A DNA stretch of 64,000 bases from Acinetobacter geminorum (lineage in GTDB: Bacteria > Pseudomonadota > Gammaproteobacteria > Pseudomonadales > Moraxellaceae), in contig NZ_JABELE010000011.1 in assembly GCF_013009345.1 (NCBI RefSeq), forward strand, positions 96,382-160,381, read 5' to 3'. The notes under the pieces are model-generated. The model ran no database searches. It saw nothing but the letters and a program-made list of their open reading frames with translations, and was not told the origin of the DNA. Below, piece by piece: positions 25,094 through 33,566 of this stretch. A program made the position numbers and the translations under genes. The number at the start of each line of letters is the position of its first letter. The first letter of the stretch is position 1.

Positions 25094-25531
25094 ATGTTTA
25101 ATCCAAATGTAGTGGTCAAAAATATCGTAACGCAATCAGGCGCGGACAGTTTTATTAGCCTTATTGCTCGTCTTCTTATGGCTTATATCTTCCTTGTTGC
25201 TGGTTGGGGGAAAATTACCGGTTATGCAGCAACTGCAGGATATATGGAAGCAATGGGTGTACCAGGTGGAATTCTTCCATTAGTTATCTTGGTTGAGTTT
25301 GGTGGTGGTTTAGCCTTGTTATTTGGTTTCCAAGCACGCTTTGCAGCTTTTGGTCTTGGTATCTTTAGTATTTTAACTGCATTCTTGTTCCACCAAGGTG
25401 GGGCTGACGCAGCAGCACAATACAATAATGGCATCCATTTTATGAAAAACTTAGCAATGGCAGGTGGTTTATTCTTCCTAATGCTTCATGGTGCTGGCCG
25501 TATTAGTCTGGATCATGCAATCGAAAAATAA
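25094..25531 (+). CDS. DoxX-family membrane protein
   Basis: A 145-residue membrane protein with four hydrophobic segments and the DoxX pattern LLMAYIFLVAGWGKITGYAA, MEAMGVPGGILPLVILVEFG and ALLFGFQARFAAFGLGIF. DoxX proteins are linked to redox and oxidative stress. ATG 25094 has AAAGGTGG upstream. It ends 16 bp before a strong terminator. Confidence 0.85.
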   Translation: MFNPNVVVKNIVTQSGADSFISLIARLLMAYIFLVAGWGKITGYAATAGYMEAMGVPGGILPLVILVEFGGGLALLFGFQARFAAFGLGIFSILTAFLFHQGGADAAAQYNNGIHFMKNLAMAGGLFFLMLHGAGRISLDHAIEK

Positions 25532-25546
25532 GATATAAGACAAAAG

Positions 25547-25577
25547 AAAACCGGATGAGCAATTCATCCGGTTTTTT
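25547..25577 (+). terminator. Rho-independent terminator after DoxX gene
   Basis: Stem AAAACCGGATGA/TCATCCGGTTTT with a loop of about 5 bases, then T-rich sequence. It can serve both converging genes. Confidence 0.85.
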
Positions 25578-25594
25578 ATTTCTTTATTTAAAAA

Positions 25595-26824
25595 TTAAAG
25601 CATAAATTGGATTTGCAATTCCCCAACCACGAAACCAAGAACTGCGCCGACTGCAATCAAGGCCCACTCATCTTCTTTAAATGCAGGACGTAACATCCCT
25701 TCAAATTCAGAAGGTGTTAATTTTTGCATACGTTCAATGAGTGTGCTACGAATATTCATTGCATCTTCTGCATAAGACTCTACATATTTCATCGTCTCTG
25801 GAAGCTGTTGCATAATACGTTCAGCAACTTGTGATTTCATATTCTGATATTTTTCTCCGCCAATTGCATATACAACTAACGGACGAATAACCCCAGCTTG
25901 CATATCAATTTCTTGTTTGACATGGCGGTTAACCAGATCAATAACACGTGCTGAATGTGTACCCGAAAATAACTCTTCCATCATGTGACGTGAAGTTAAA
26001 AGCTGTTTAGAAATTAAAGCTGCATAGTCAGCTGCAACTTCATTTTGACGTTTAATAAACAGGCCTTGCCATGTGTAACCCAATATCTTTTTAGGATAAA
26101 GTGGTCTAAACATCATTTGCAGTGCAATCCAGTCACTGAAGAAACCCACAAAACCACCAAACAAAGGTAGCATCCAAGGATATTTTCCTTGAGTGACAAT
26201 CCAGCACAGCATCTGAATCACACCGATACCGAAGCCAAATACGAAACCCACATTACTGAAAAATTTAAATTCTTGTTTCCCTACACGTTTAAAAATATTG
26301 TTGAGTAAACGTTTATCTTTAAGCAAGTTGCTGATAACCAGATGTTTAATATCAAAGTATCGATTCACATCACGCTGTACTTCGCTCATGATGTGTTCAA
26401 CGATTTCGGGTGCTTTGGATTGCACACGACGGATGAGTCTTTGGCGAGCAAATTCTGGCATGCCTTCCCATAAACCGGGCTGATACTCTTGAGCAACGTC
26501 ACGGGTAATATCTTCAGCCGCTGCAAGTAGAGGTTTTTCTATTTCTTTGGCAATACGTTTAGGATCTAGGCGTGCAAAAATTTCTTCAGGTTTAATCAGC
26601 TTTGCTGTCATGAGTTCAACAGCAATGGTTGCCATTTTCTCGGCCTTGCGAGGCACAATGCCTTGCCAACCCAAAAATGGTTTAATACCTTTAAATTCAA
26701 GTGGTGAAAACATCATCTGGATGGCAACCACCTTGGTGATATAGCCAATTAAACCACTCATAAAAGGAATAGAGACATACAACCAAAAATGTTGCTGGAA
26801 ATCTGCAATCATAGTTTGAAGCAT
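25595..26824 (-). CDS. DUF445-family membrane protein
   Basis: A 409-residue protein with hydrophobic segments near the N-terminus (FMSGLIGYITKVVAIQMMF), in the middle (FVFGFGIGVIQMLCWIV, LPLFGGFVGFFSDWIALQMM) and at the C-terminus (LIAVGAVLGFVVGELQI), separated by long helical soluble parts. The duplicated pattern (IQMMF and LQMMF repeated after G-Y/F-T/S) is characteristic of DUF445 proteins, whose function is unknown. Transcribed towards the shared terminator. Confidence 0.82.
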   Translation of the reverse strand: MLQTMIADFQQHFWLYVSIPFMSGLIGYITKVVAIQMMFSPLEFKGIKPFLGWQGIVPRKAEKMATIAVELMTAKLIKPEEIFARLDPKRIAKEIEKPLLAAAEDITRDVAQEYQPGLWEGMPEFARQRLIRRVQSKAPEIVEHIMSEVQRDVNRYFDIKHLVISNLLKDKRLLNNIFKRVGKQEFKFFSNVGFVFGFGIGVIQMLCWIVTQGKYPWMLPLFGGFVGFFSDWIALQMMFRPLYPKKILGYTWQGLFIKRQNEVAADYAALISKQLLTSRHMMEELFSGTHSARVIDLVNRHVKQEIDMQAGVIRPLVVYAIGGEKYQNMKSQVAERIMQQLPETMKYVESYAEDAMNIRSTLIERMQKLTPSEFEGMLRPAFKEDEWALIAVGAVLGFVVGELQIQFML

Positions 26825-27196
26825 TGTTGTTCCTTAGATTTCTATTGATTTTGATAGGGGGCAACAAGCCATAAAAATGGATAATTGTTTAAGCACAGAC
26901 AAATATCGCTTATGGTATTTACCTTTCCATGGTAATGCCTGTTTTATCGGCTCATCTTAACATCAAATCCAAGACGATGTTGCATAGAATGTGATGAATT
27001 TATCAATACACATGGAGTTTTTAAGCGTAACCCATACAGTTGATAAATATAAGTAAATTTTGATTTATATCAAACAATTCAATTATAGAAATGATTCTGA
27101 TATGAAAAAAATAAGATATATGATGATTTGCGGTGCGTCGAAGCGCGAAAAATGTTAAAATGGCGCGCTTAATTCTTTTGCCATTAGTGGTTTGTC
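26825..27196. other. Divergent intergenic region upstream of guaA
   Basis: 372 bp without a gene. It must hold the promoters of the DUF445 gene and of guaA; the AT-rich stretch at 27040-27120 followed by GTTAAAAT near 27154-27161 is a possible -10 region, but no confident -35 is seen. Confidence 0.4.
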
Positions 27197-28765
27197 ATGA
27201 CTACCAATACTCAAATTACTGAAGATCGTATCCTGATTTTGGATTTCGGCTCTCAATATAGTCAGCTCATTGCACGTCGTGTGCGTGAAGCTGGTGTTTA
27301 CTCTGAAATGTATGCTTTTGATATGTCTGAAGAAGACATTCGTGCTTTTAAGCCAAATGGCATTATTTTGTCAGGTGGACCTGAGAGTGTGCATGAAGAA
27401 GGCAGCCCTCGTGCACCACAAGTGGTGTTTGAGTTAGGCGTTCCAGTATTGGGTATTTGCTATGGCTTGCAAACCATGTCTGAACAGTTAGGCGGTAAAG
27501 TTGAGCCTGGTACTGTGCATGAGTTTGGTTATGCCGAAGTTGATATCGTTAAACGCGACCAACTGATTGGTAACTTACAAGACCGTGAAAACCAACTTCA
27601 TGTTTGGATGAGTCATGGCGATAAAGTTAGCCAAATTCCAGAAGGCTTTACGATTACTGCAAGCACACCAAGTTGTCCAATTGCTGCTGTAAGTGATGAG
27701 GCACGTCGTTTCTATGGCGTGCAATTCCACCCAGAAGTAACGCACACGGCAAAAGGTGAAGAGTTACTTGCGAACTTCGTTCATAAAATTTGTGGATGTG
27801 GTGGTCTTTGGACACCTGAACACATTATTGATTTACGTGTAGAACAATTACGTGAACAAATCGGTAATGAAAAAGTTCTTTTAGGCCTTTCTGGTGGTGT
27901 TGACTCATCTGTCGTTGCTGCTCTTTTACATAAAGCAATTGGCGACCAGTTAACATGTGTATTTGTTGATAATGGTTTACTTCGCTTAAACGAAGGCGAT
28001 CAAGTGATGCAAATGTTTGCTGAAAACATGGGTATCCGTGTTATTCGTGCAGATGCTGAACAACGTTTCTTAACTGCATTGGCTGGTGAAGTTGATCCAG
28101 AGAAAAAACGTAAAATCATTGGCCGTGAGTTTATTGAAGTATTTGCTGAAGAAGCACGTAAACTTGATGGTGTGAAATTCTTGGCACAAGGTACGATTTA
28201 CCCAGACGTAATCGAATCTGCTGCAAGCAAACAAGGTAAAGCACATGTAATTAAATCACACCATAACGTGGGTGGTTTACCAGAAGATTTAGCATTTGAA
28301 TTGGTAGAACCTTTACGCGACTTGTTCAAAGACGAAGTTCGTAAATTAGGTACTACACTTGGCTTGCCACATAGCATGATTTACCGTCATCCATTCCCAG
28401 GCCCTGGTTTAGGTGTTCGTATTTTGGGTGAAGTGAAAAAAGAATATGCAGATATTCTTCGTCTTGCTGATGACATCTTCATGCAAGAGCTTCGTGACAG
28501 TGGTTGGTATGATAAAACTGCTCAAGCTTTTGCCGTATTCCAACCTGTTAAGTCAGTTGGTGTAGTAGGTGATGGTCGTCGTTATGCATGGGTAATTGCG
28601 CTTCGTGCAGTTGAAACGGTTGACTTTATGACAGCTCGTTTTGCACATTTACCATACGAATTGGTTGATAAAATCTCAACGCGTATTATGAATGAAATTA
28701 AAGATGTATCACGTGTTGTATACGACGTGTCATCTAAACCACCAGCAACGATTGAGTGGGAATAA
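27197..28765 (+). CDS. guaA: GMP synthase (glutamine-hydrolysing)
   Basis: A 522-residue full-length GuaA converting XMP, glutamine and ATP to GMP, the last step of guanine-nucleotide synthesis. The class I glutamine amidotransferase domain (residues 10-205) has the nucleophile in VLGICYGLQTMSEQ and the His-Glu in VQFHPEVTHT. The ATP-pyrophosphatase domain has the P-loop VLLGLSGGVDSSVVAALL. The C-terminal dimerisation domain ends in KPPATIEWE, as in other GuaA. Good terminator 8 bp after the stop. Core chromosomal gene. Confidence 0.98.
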   Translation: MTTNTQITEDRILILDFGSQYSQLIARRVREAGVYSEMYAFDMSEEDIRAFKPNGIILSGGPESVHEEGSPRAPQVVFELGVPVLGICYGLQTMSEQLGGKVEPGTVHEFGYAEVDIVKRDQLIGNLQDRENQLHVWMSHGDKVSQIPEGFTITASTPSCPIAAVSDEARRFYGVQFHPEVTHTAKGEELLANFVHKICGCGGLWTPEHIIDLRVEQLREQIGNEKVLLGLSGGVDSSVVAALLHKAIGDQLTCVFVDNGLLRLNEGDQVMQMFAENMGIRVIRADAEQRFLTALAGEVDPEKKRKIIGREFIEVFAEEARKLDGVKFLAQGTIYPDVIESAASKQGKAHVIKSHHNVGGLPEDLAFELVEPLRDLFKDEVRKLGTTLGLPHSMIYRHPFPGPGLGVRILGEVKKEYADILRLADDIFMQELRDSGWYDKTAQAFAVFQPVKSVGVVGDGRRYAWVIALRAVETVDFMTARFAHLPYELVDKISTRIMNEIKDVSRVVYDVSSKPPATIEWE

Positions 28766-28772
28766 TCAAATG

Positions 28773-28800
28773 AAAAGGCAGGATTAAATCCTGCCTTTTT
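28773..28800 (+). terminator. Terminator of guaA
   Basis: Stem AAAAGGCAGGA/TCCTGCCTTTT with a short AT loop, followed by Ts. Confidence 0.85.
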
Positions 28801-28821
28801 TTATGTTTATTGATAAAAATA

Positions 28822-29319
28822 TTATTTATGTTTATCGATATACTGGTGACTAGTAATAAAAAAAATACTTTGATTTGAACCAAAACGTTCTACTGATTTG
28901 CCAAAAATCATTCCAACACGTTCTAGCAATTTGATAGATGCTTTGTTCTGTGTTTGAGTCTCGGCTATTACTTTCTTAAGATTTAATTCATTAAATGAAT
29001 AATTTAAAACAAATTCAAGTGCTTGAGTTGCATATCCATATCCCATATATTCCGGCAGCAATTCATATGATACTTCGATATCTGAGCCGTCATGATGGGT
29101 ATCCAGAGATATAATTCCTAAAAAATTATGATTAGTAGAAGATCGAATTGCCCAAATAGGTAATTTACTTGGAGTATTAATATCAGCATGTGCTCGTGTT
29201 TGAGCTAAAGATACTTCCAATGGGCCGCCTAAATACTTTCTAGTCGTATCATTTGTATAAAGTCTAACTAAATTAGAGGCATCTGCTAATGTTAAATCGC
29301 TTAAATAACACAAGTGCAT
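28822..29319 (-). CDS. GNAT-family acetyltransferase
   Basis: A 165-residue GCN5-related N-acetyltransferase of the RimJ/RimL-like group. The acetyl-CoA binding region is recognisable as ELLPEYMGYGYATQALEFVL, followed by ETQTQNKASIKLLERVGMIF. The substrate is not predictable from sequence. Convergent with guaA. Confidence 0.82.
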   Translation of the reverse strand: MHLCYLSDLTLADASNLVRLYTNDTTRKYLGGPLEVSLAQTRAHADINTPSKLPIWAIRSSTNHNFLGIISLDTHHDGSDIEVSYELLPEYMGYGYATQALEFVLNYSFNELNLKKVIAETQTQNKASIKLLERVGMIFGKSVERFGSNQSIFFITSHQYIDKHK

Positions 29320-29540
29320 ATTATTTATGATTAAAGAGAAAAATTAACATATTACATTTTATAAGAAATTCATCCTAAATATTATTTTCTTTCGTCAGCT
29401 TAAACTTTTTCTCAGAAAACTAGCTAGTAAGATGCTTGAGCACTCTTTTTTATTACTTAGCTTTTAAAGCTCAAAATTAATTTTGATAACTATCAAAGCA
29501 ATAGATCAACTCTTATTACTTTTACTTGATAAAAGATATA

Positions 29541-29556
29541 TTAAGATATATCTTAA
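29541..29556. promoter_or_regulatory. Palindrome TTAAGATATATCTTAA, probable PadR operator
   Basis: A perfect 16-bp palindrome 34 bp before the PadR-family gene, preceded by a related half (AAAGATATATT). PadR proteins usually repress their own operon from such sites. Confidence 0.55.
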
Positions 29557-29589
29557 TAGTTATAAATTGATCATTTTGGGTCTTAAAAG

Positions 29590-30096
29590 ATGAAACAACA
29601 ATCAGAACAGCATCATGCTGAACATCATCGTTCGGGACGCCGTGGAAGACTTTTTGAAGCTGGACGCATGAAACTTTTAGTGCTTCATCTCATTCAGCAA
29701 AGCCCAAAACATGGTTATGAAATTATTAAAGAAATAAGTGATTTGGTGGGCGATGGCTATACGCCAAGTGCAGGAACAATTTATCCAACGTTAACTAGCC
29801 TTGAAGAAATGAATTTAATTAATTTGCTAGATGTTGAGCGTAAGCAATATCAAATCACGGAATTTGGGAAAGCTTACTTAACTGAACAACAAGACAAATT
29901 GAACGAACTATTAGAAAAACTACGCTTAAGACGAGAAATCCACAGTAATGATGAATTAATTGAAATTCATCGTGCAATGGAAAACCTAAAAACAGCCTTA
30001 CGTTTGAAGTTGAACTCTGCTGGTTTCCAACAAGAGCAGATTTTTCAAATTGCCGAAAAAATTGACCAAGTTGCGGTTGCGATTGGGCGCCTATAA
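29590..30096 (+). CDS. PadR-family transcriptional regulator
   Basis: A 168-residue regulator. A His/Arg-rich N-terminal tail (HHAEHHRSGRRGRLFEAGRM) precedes the PadR winged helix (KLLVLHLIQQSPKHGYEIIK, GTIYPTLTSLEEMNLI), followed by a helical dimerisation tail. The ligand is unknown; the His-rich tail could sense metal. A palindrome lies upstream, and a DUF3861 gene follows 60 bp downstream as its probable co-regulated partner. Confidence 0.87.
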   Translation: MKQQSEQHHAEHHRSGRRGRLFEAGRMKLLVLHLIQQSPKHGYEIIKEISDLVGDGYTPSAGTIYPTLTSLEEMNLINLLDVERKQYQITEFGKAYLTEQQDKLNELLEKLRLRREIHSNDELIEIHRAMENLKTALRLKLNSAGFQQEQIFQIAEKIDQVAVAIGRL

Positions 30097-30156
30097 GTCG
30101 ACCTTAAGCAAATTGAAATTATTCAAAGTTATTAATTTTTAAGAGAGAATTTTTAT

Positions 30157-30462
30157 ATGAAACAACATCAATATCATGTCACGGTTCAACACTTAAAAAA
30201 TGCGAAAGGAGAGGCCTCTACCTATACTGAACGTCTTGAATTCTATACGGGAAATCATGACGATATTTTTGAAATTGTCGAGCGCTTAAAAAAAGCAGAT
30301 TTTTTTGATGATGAAACAACAAAATCTTTTGGTGTTGGCTTGAAGTTATTTAGTGAAGTCATGTTAGAAAATCGAGACCATCCACTATTTCAAGAGTTTC
30401 TCCCACAATTCGGACAATTCATGAAAAACCTAAAACAGCTCGTTAAAACTCAATCAACTTAA
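30157..30462 (+). CDS. DUF3861-family protein
   Basis: A 101-residue protein beginning MKQHQYHVTVQHLKNAKGEA, recognised as a small DUF3861-type protein of unknown function. It has a C-terminal helix (PQFGQFMKNLKQLVKT) and no cysteines. It follows a PadR regulator, so its expression is probably regulated by it. Confidence 0.7.
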   Translation: MKQHQYHVTVQHLKNAKGEASTYTERLEFYTGNHDDIFEIVERLKKADFFDDETTKSFGVGLKLFSEVMLENRDHPLFQEFLPQFGQFMKNLKQLVKTQST

Positions 30463-30620
30463 GCTGCTCAGTGCAGCTTTTATTTTTCTATAATTAAAAA
30501 ATGGATTGTCTCATTCATAGCACCCTGTGTATTACTAAAAGACTATATTGAATAATGAATGTATTGTTAAGATCAATATAACAACTCATTGCAAAAGCAT
30601 AGGTAAAAGAGAGTAATATC

Positions 30621-31568
30621 ATGAGCAATAATAATGATTACGATATTTCTGATTCAAAGGATTGCGAGAAATTTGCCAATCAGTTTATTCAGGAGTTTCC
30701 AATTCGCTCTGCTGAAATTGGACAGGGGACAGTCATTAAGCGGGCTTTACCTAGCCGACAAAAACGAATGATTGGTGCGTGGTGTTTCTTAGATCATGCC
30801 GGCCCAGTGACCTTCCCTGTGGGTGATGGTTTAGATGTTGGTCCTCATCCTCACATTGGTTTGCAAACCTTCACGTGGATGATTGAAGGCACCATGATGC
30901 ATACCGATAGCTTAGGCTCAAAACAATTAATTCGTCCTAAGCAAGTTAATTTGATGACAGCGGGACACGGAATTTCGCATACAGAAGTTGCACCTGATAC
31001 AGAAACTCAAATGCATGCTGCTCAGCTCTGGATTGCTTTACCAGATGATAAGCGCAACATGGATCCGAAATTTGAACATTATCCTGAACTGCCTGTGGTT
31101 GAGAAAGACGGTCTAGAATTTACCGTGCTTGTGGGTGAATACTTGGCAACTACTTCCCCAGTCTTGGTACATACGCCATTAGTGGGTGTTGACTTAATTG
31201 CTACTGAAGATACTAAAACCCGCATTCCATTAAATCCTGAGTTTGAATATGGTTTTATGGCATTAGATGGTGTTGCCCATGTGAATGGCCATGAGTTAAC
31301 GGCTGACAACATGGTGGTATTAGATACGGGTCTTAGTGAGATCGAAATTGAAGTAAAGAAAGGGAACCGTGTGCTGTTAGTTGGTGGTGAACCGTTTGAA
31401 ACTCCAATTTTACTATGGTGGAATTTTGTTGCACGTACAATGGATGATTTAAAAGAAGCCCGTGAGCAATGGATTAACCATGATGCACGTTTTGGTGAGA
31501 TTCCAGATTATGTTGGTGCACGTTTAGAAGCCCCTGTTCTTCCAGATCAAATGAGAGCATCAAAATGA
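30621..31568 (+). CDS. Pirin-family protein
   Basis: A 315-residue bicupin. The metal-binding motifs are GPHPHIGLQTFTWMIEG, DSLG and TAGHGISHTE, with His-His and His-Glu arranged as in pirins. Bacterial pirins act as quercetinases or as modulators of metabolic enzymes; which applies here is not known. The OsmC gene starts 4 bp before its stop (ATGA overlap), so the two are coupled. Confidence 0.9.
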   Translation: MSNNNDYDISDSKDCEKFANQFIQEFPIRSAEIGQGTVIKRALPSRQKRMIGAWCFLDHAGPVTFPVGDGLDVGPHPHIGLQTFTWMIEGTMMHTDSLGSKQLIRPKQVNLMTAGHGISHTEVAPDTETQMHAAQLWIALPDDKRNMDPKFEHYPELPVVEKDGLEFTVLVGEYLATTSPVLVHTPLVGVDLIATEDTKTRIPLNPEFEYGFMALDGVAHVNGHELTADNMVVLDTGLSEIEIEVKKGNRVLLVGGEPFETPILLWWNFVARTMDDLKEAREQWINHDARFGEIPDYVGARLEAPVLPDQMRASK

Positions 31569-31972
31569 CAGCAGTAATCGCAAGCAGTAAAGCAAAGCCC
31601 CTTACTGAACAATGGAAGGGCGAAATCACCAGTGGTCGCCATCAATATTTTTGTGATGAGCCAGAGAAGTTGGAGGGGCAAGATCAAGGCCCAGCACCAT
31701 ATGATTTGCTTACTGGGAGTTTAGCAGCGTGTACGCTCATTACTTTAAGAATGTATGCAAAGCATAAGGGTTATGATTTTGGTGAGTTTTCGGTTGAAAT
31801 TGATTTTCATACCAATAGAGAGCATGAAGAACATATAGAACGTCGTATTGTTTTTAAAGACTTGCCAAACGAAGAGCTTCAACAAAAAATCTTAGCGGTA
31901 TGCGGTAAAACCCCAGTCACTAAAACTTTGTTACGTAGTTTAGACATTCATACTGTGCTTGTTACAGCGTAA
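31565..31972 (+). CDS. OsmC/Ohr-family peroxiredoxin-like protein
   Basis: A 135-residue OsmC-family protein with the two expected cysteines: LAACTLITLRMYAKHKGYDF, and CGKTPVTKTLLRSL near the end. These reduce organic hydroperoxides in characterised members. It overlaps the pirin gene by 4 bp. Confidence 0.87.
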   Translation: MTAVIASSKAKPLTEQWKGEITSGRHQYFCDEPEKLEGQDQGPAPYDLLTGSLAACTLITLRMYAKHKGYDFGEFSVEIDFHTNREHEEHIERRIVFKDLPNEELQQKILAVCGKTPVTKTLLRSLDIHTVLVTA

Positions 31973-32085
31973 AAATGCTATTTTGTTGAGGTGGATGATT
32001 TTATATCCATCCCACAAATGGAATAAAGCAGCATGTTCACATGCTGTTTTTTATGTAAAAAAGAAAAATAAAAGCAGGCAATAAC

Positions 32086-32754
32086 ATGATTAGTGTACAC
32101 CACCTGGAATGTTCGCGTTCATTTCGAATTTTATGGGCTTTAGAAGAGTTAGGCTTAGATTATGATATTCATTATTATCAGCGCCTACCTAACTATTCCG
32201 CTCCAGAAACATTGAAATGTATTCATCCTTTGGGTAAGGCTCCAATTCTGACAGATGATGAGCAAGTCATCGCAGAATCTGCTGTGATCTTGGAATATCT
32301 ACAGCAACGTTATGATCAGAATCAACAATTTAAACCTACACAGCCCCAAGACTTACAGCAGTATATTTATTGGATGCACTATGCAGAAGGCTCACTCATG
32401 CCACTCTTAGTCATGACTTTGGTCATGAATAATGTAAATAAGCATGTGCCATGGTTAATTCAGCCAGTAGCAAAAAAAATCACAGAAGGGGTGAAAGCAA
32501 ATTTTGTTCGCCCGCGTATGAAAGATCATATTAGTTTTTTAGAAAACTATTTGGCAGAGCATGAATATTTTGCAGGTGACTTTTCCTTTGCTGATATTCA
32601 AATGAGTTTTCCTTTAGAGGCTTTGCAAACGCGTTTGCAAGGTAAGTATCCTCATATTCAGGCTTTTTTACATCGTATTCGGCGAAGGGTAGCGTTTCAA
32701 AAAGCGAAAAAAAAGGGAATTGGTTCTAATGAAAGGAATTGTGCTGATATTTAA
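32086..32754 (+). CDS. Glutathione S-transferase-family protein
   Basis: A 222-residue GST-like protein: thioredoxin-like N-terminus (SVHHLECSRSFRILWALEEL, with APILTDDEQVIAESAVILEY) and all-helical C-terminus with AGDFSFADIQMSFPLEAL, the conserved N-capping motif. The substrate is unknown. Confidence 0.87.
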   Translation: MISVHHLECSRSFRILWALEELGLDYDIHYYQRLPNYSAPETLKCIHPLGKAPILTDDEQVIAESAVILEYLQQRYDQNQQFKPTQPQDLQQYIYWMHYAEGSLMPLLVMTLVMNNVNKHVPWLIQPVAKKITEGVKANFVRPRMKDHISFLENYLAEHEYFAGDFSFADIQMSFPLEALQTRLQGKYPHIQAFLHRIRRRVAFQKAKKKGIGSNERNCADI

Positions 32755-32795
32755 AAGAAAAGGAACAAATATTTGTTCCTTCTTTTATTTTCACT

Positions 32796-33410
32796 TTACT
32801 TGCGTTTGATCACAATAGAATCAATGCCGCTGTGTTGTAAGGTTTGCTGCGCAGCTAAAGCAGCGTCTTGAGTGTCATATGGTCCGGAAATAACGCGATA
32901 CCATGTTTGTCCGTTTTCAGTACTTTTGACTACATCAGCAGATAAACCATTTAAAATGATTTCTGCACGGCGGGCATCAGCCTGATCAGGATCATTATAA
33001 CTACGAACTTGTAAAATATAGGTGGGTTGCTGAGGAGTTGTAGCTGACTGATTCGGGTCAATTCCTGCACTTTCTGAAGCAGCTGGTTGAGTTACACTTG
33101 GTGCCTCAACAATCATGGCCGTGCCTTGATTTTTGCTTTCAGGAATCGCTTGTTCCGGAATAGGCGTTACTTGCTGTTGGGGTAATAGATCGTAGAAACG
33201 ATAGTCTTTATTGGTATCTTCTTCTTGATAGTGTTCAGAAGTAATCTGATTTTTTGAAGGAACAGGTTGCCAAGGTTTCCAAAGCATAAGCATTACAGCG
33301 ATACATAAGACCGCCAAAATAGCGACAAGTGTCCCTAACCATTTGGGAATTAGGGGCTTTTTAGGCTTGTTAGGTCTTTCAGATACACCGCGTTGCGTTT
33401 TGCCAAACAC
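32796..33410 (-). CDS. SPOR-domain cell-envelope protein
   Basis: A 204-residue protein with a cytoplasmic basic tail, one membrane helix (WLGTLVAILAVLCIAVMLML), a Pro/Gln-rich periplasmic linker and a SPOR domain at about residues 128-204 (YILQVRSYNDPDQADARRAE and TWYRVISGPYDTQDAA). SPOR domains bind denuded septal peptidoglycan, as in FtsN and DedD. It is encoded downstream of argS, as in other Acinetobacter; FtsN-like roles are possible but unproven. Confidence 0.88.
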   Translation of the reverse strand: MFGKTQRGVSERPNKPKKPLIPKWLGTLVAILAVLCIAVMLMLWKPWQPVPSKNQITSEHYQEEDTNKDYRFYDLLPQQQVTPIPEQAIPESKNQGTAMIVEAPSVTQPAASESAGIDPNQSATTPQQPTYILQVRSYNDPDQADARRAEIILNGLSADVVKSTENGQTWYRVISGPYDTQDAALAAQQTLQHSGIDSIVIKRK

Positions 33411-33523
33411 GTGGATTATTCCTCTGTATTTTGATTGTTTTAATTCGAGTTTGATTCTCGTATTACGATGCTAAAAACAGTGGTCTGTATTCGCTATCTT
33501 AATTATACAAACCACCGCTTACT

Positions 33524-33563
33524 ATATATTGCATGACCTTTGTTTTGCTGTCATGCAATATAT
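33524..33563 (-). other. Long hairpin between argS and the SPOR gene
   Basis: A perfect 14-bp stem ATATATTGCATGAC/GTCATGCAATATAT with a 12-base loop, 4 bp after the argS stop. No T-run follows on the minus strand, so it is not a classical terminator; it may set downstream expression or act as a 3'-end stabiliser. Confidence 0.5.
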
Positions 33564-33566
33564 TTA

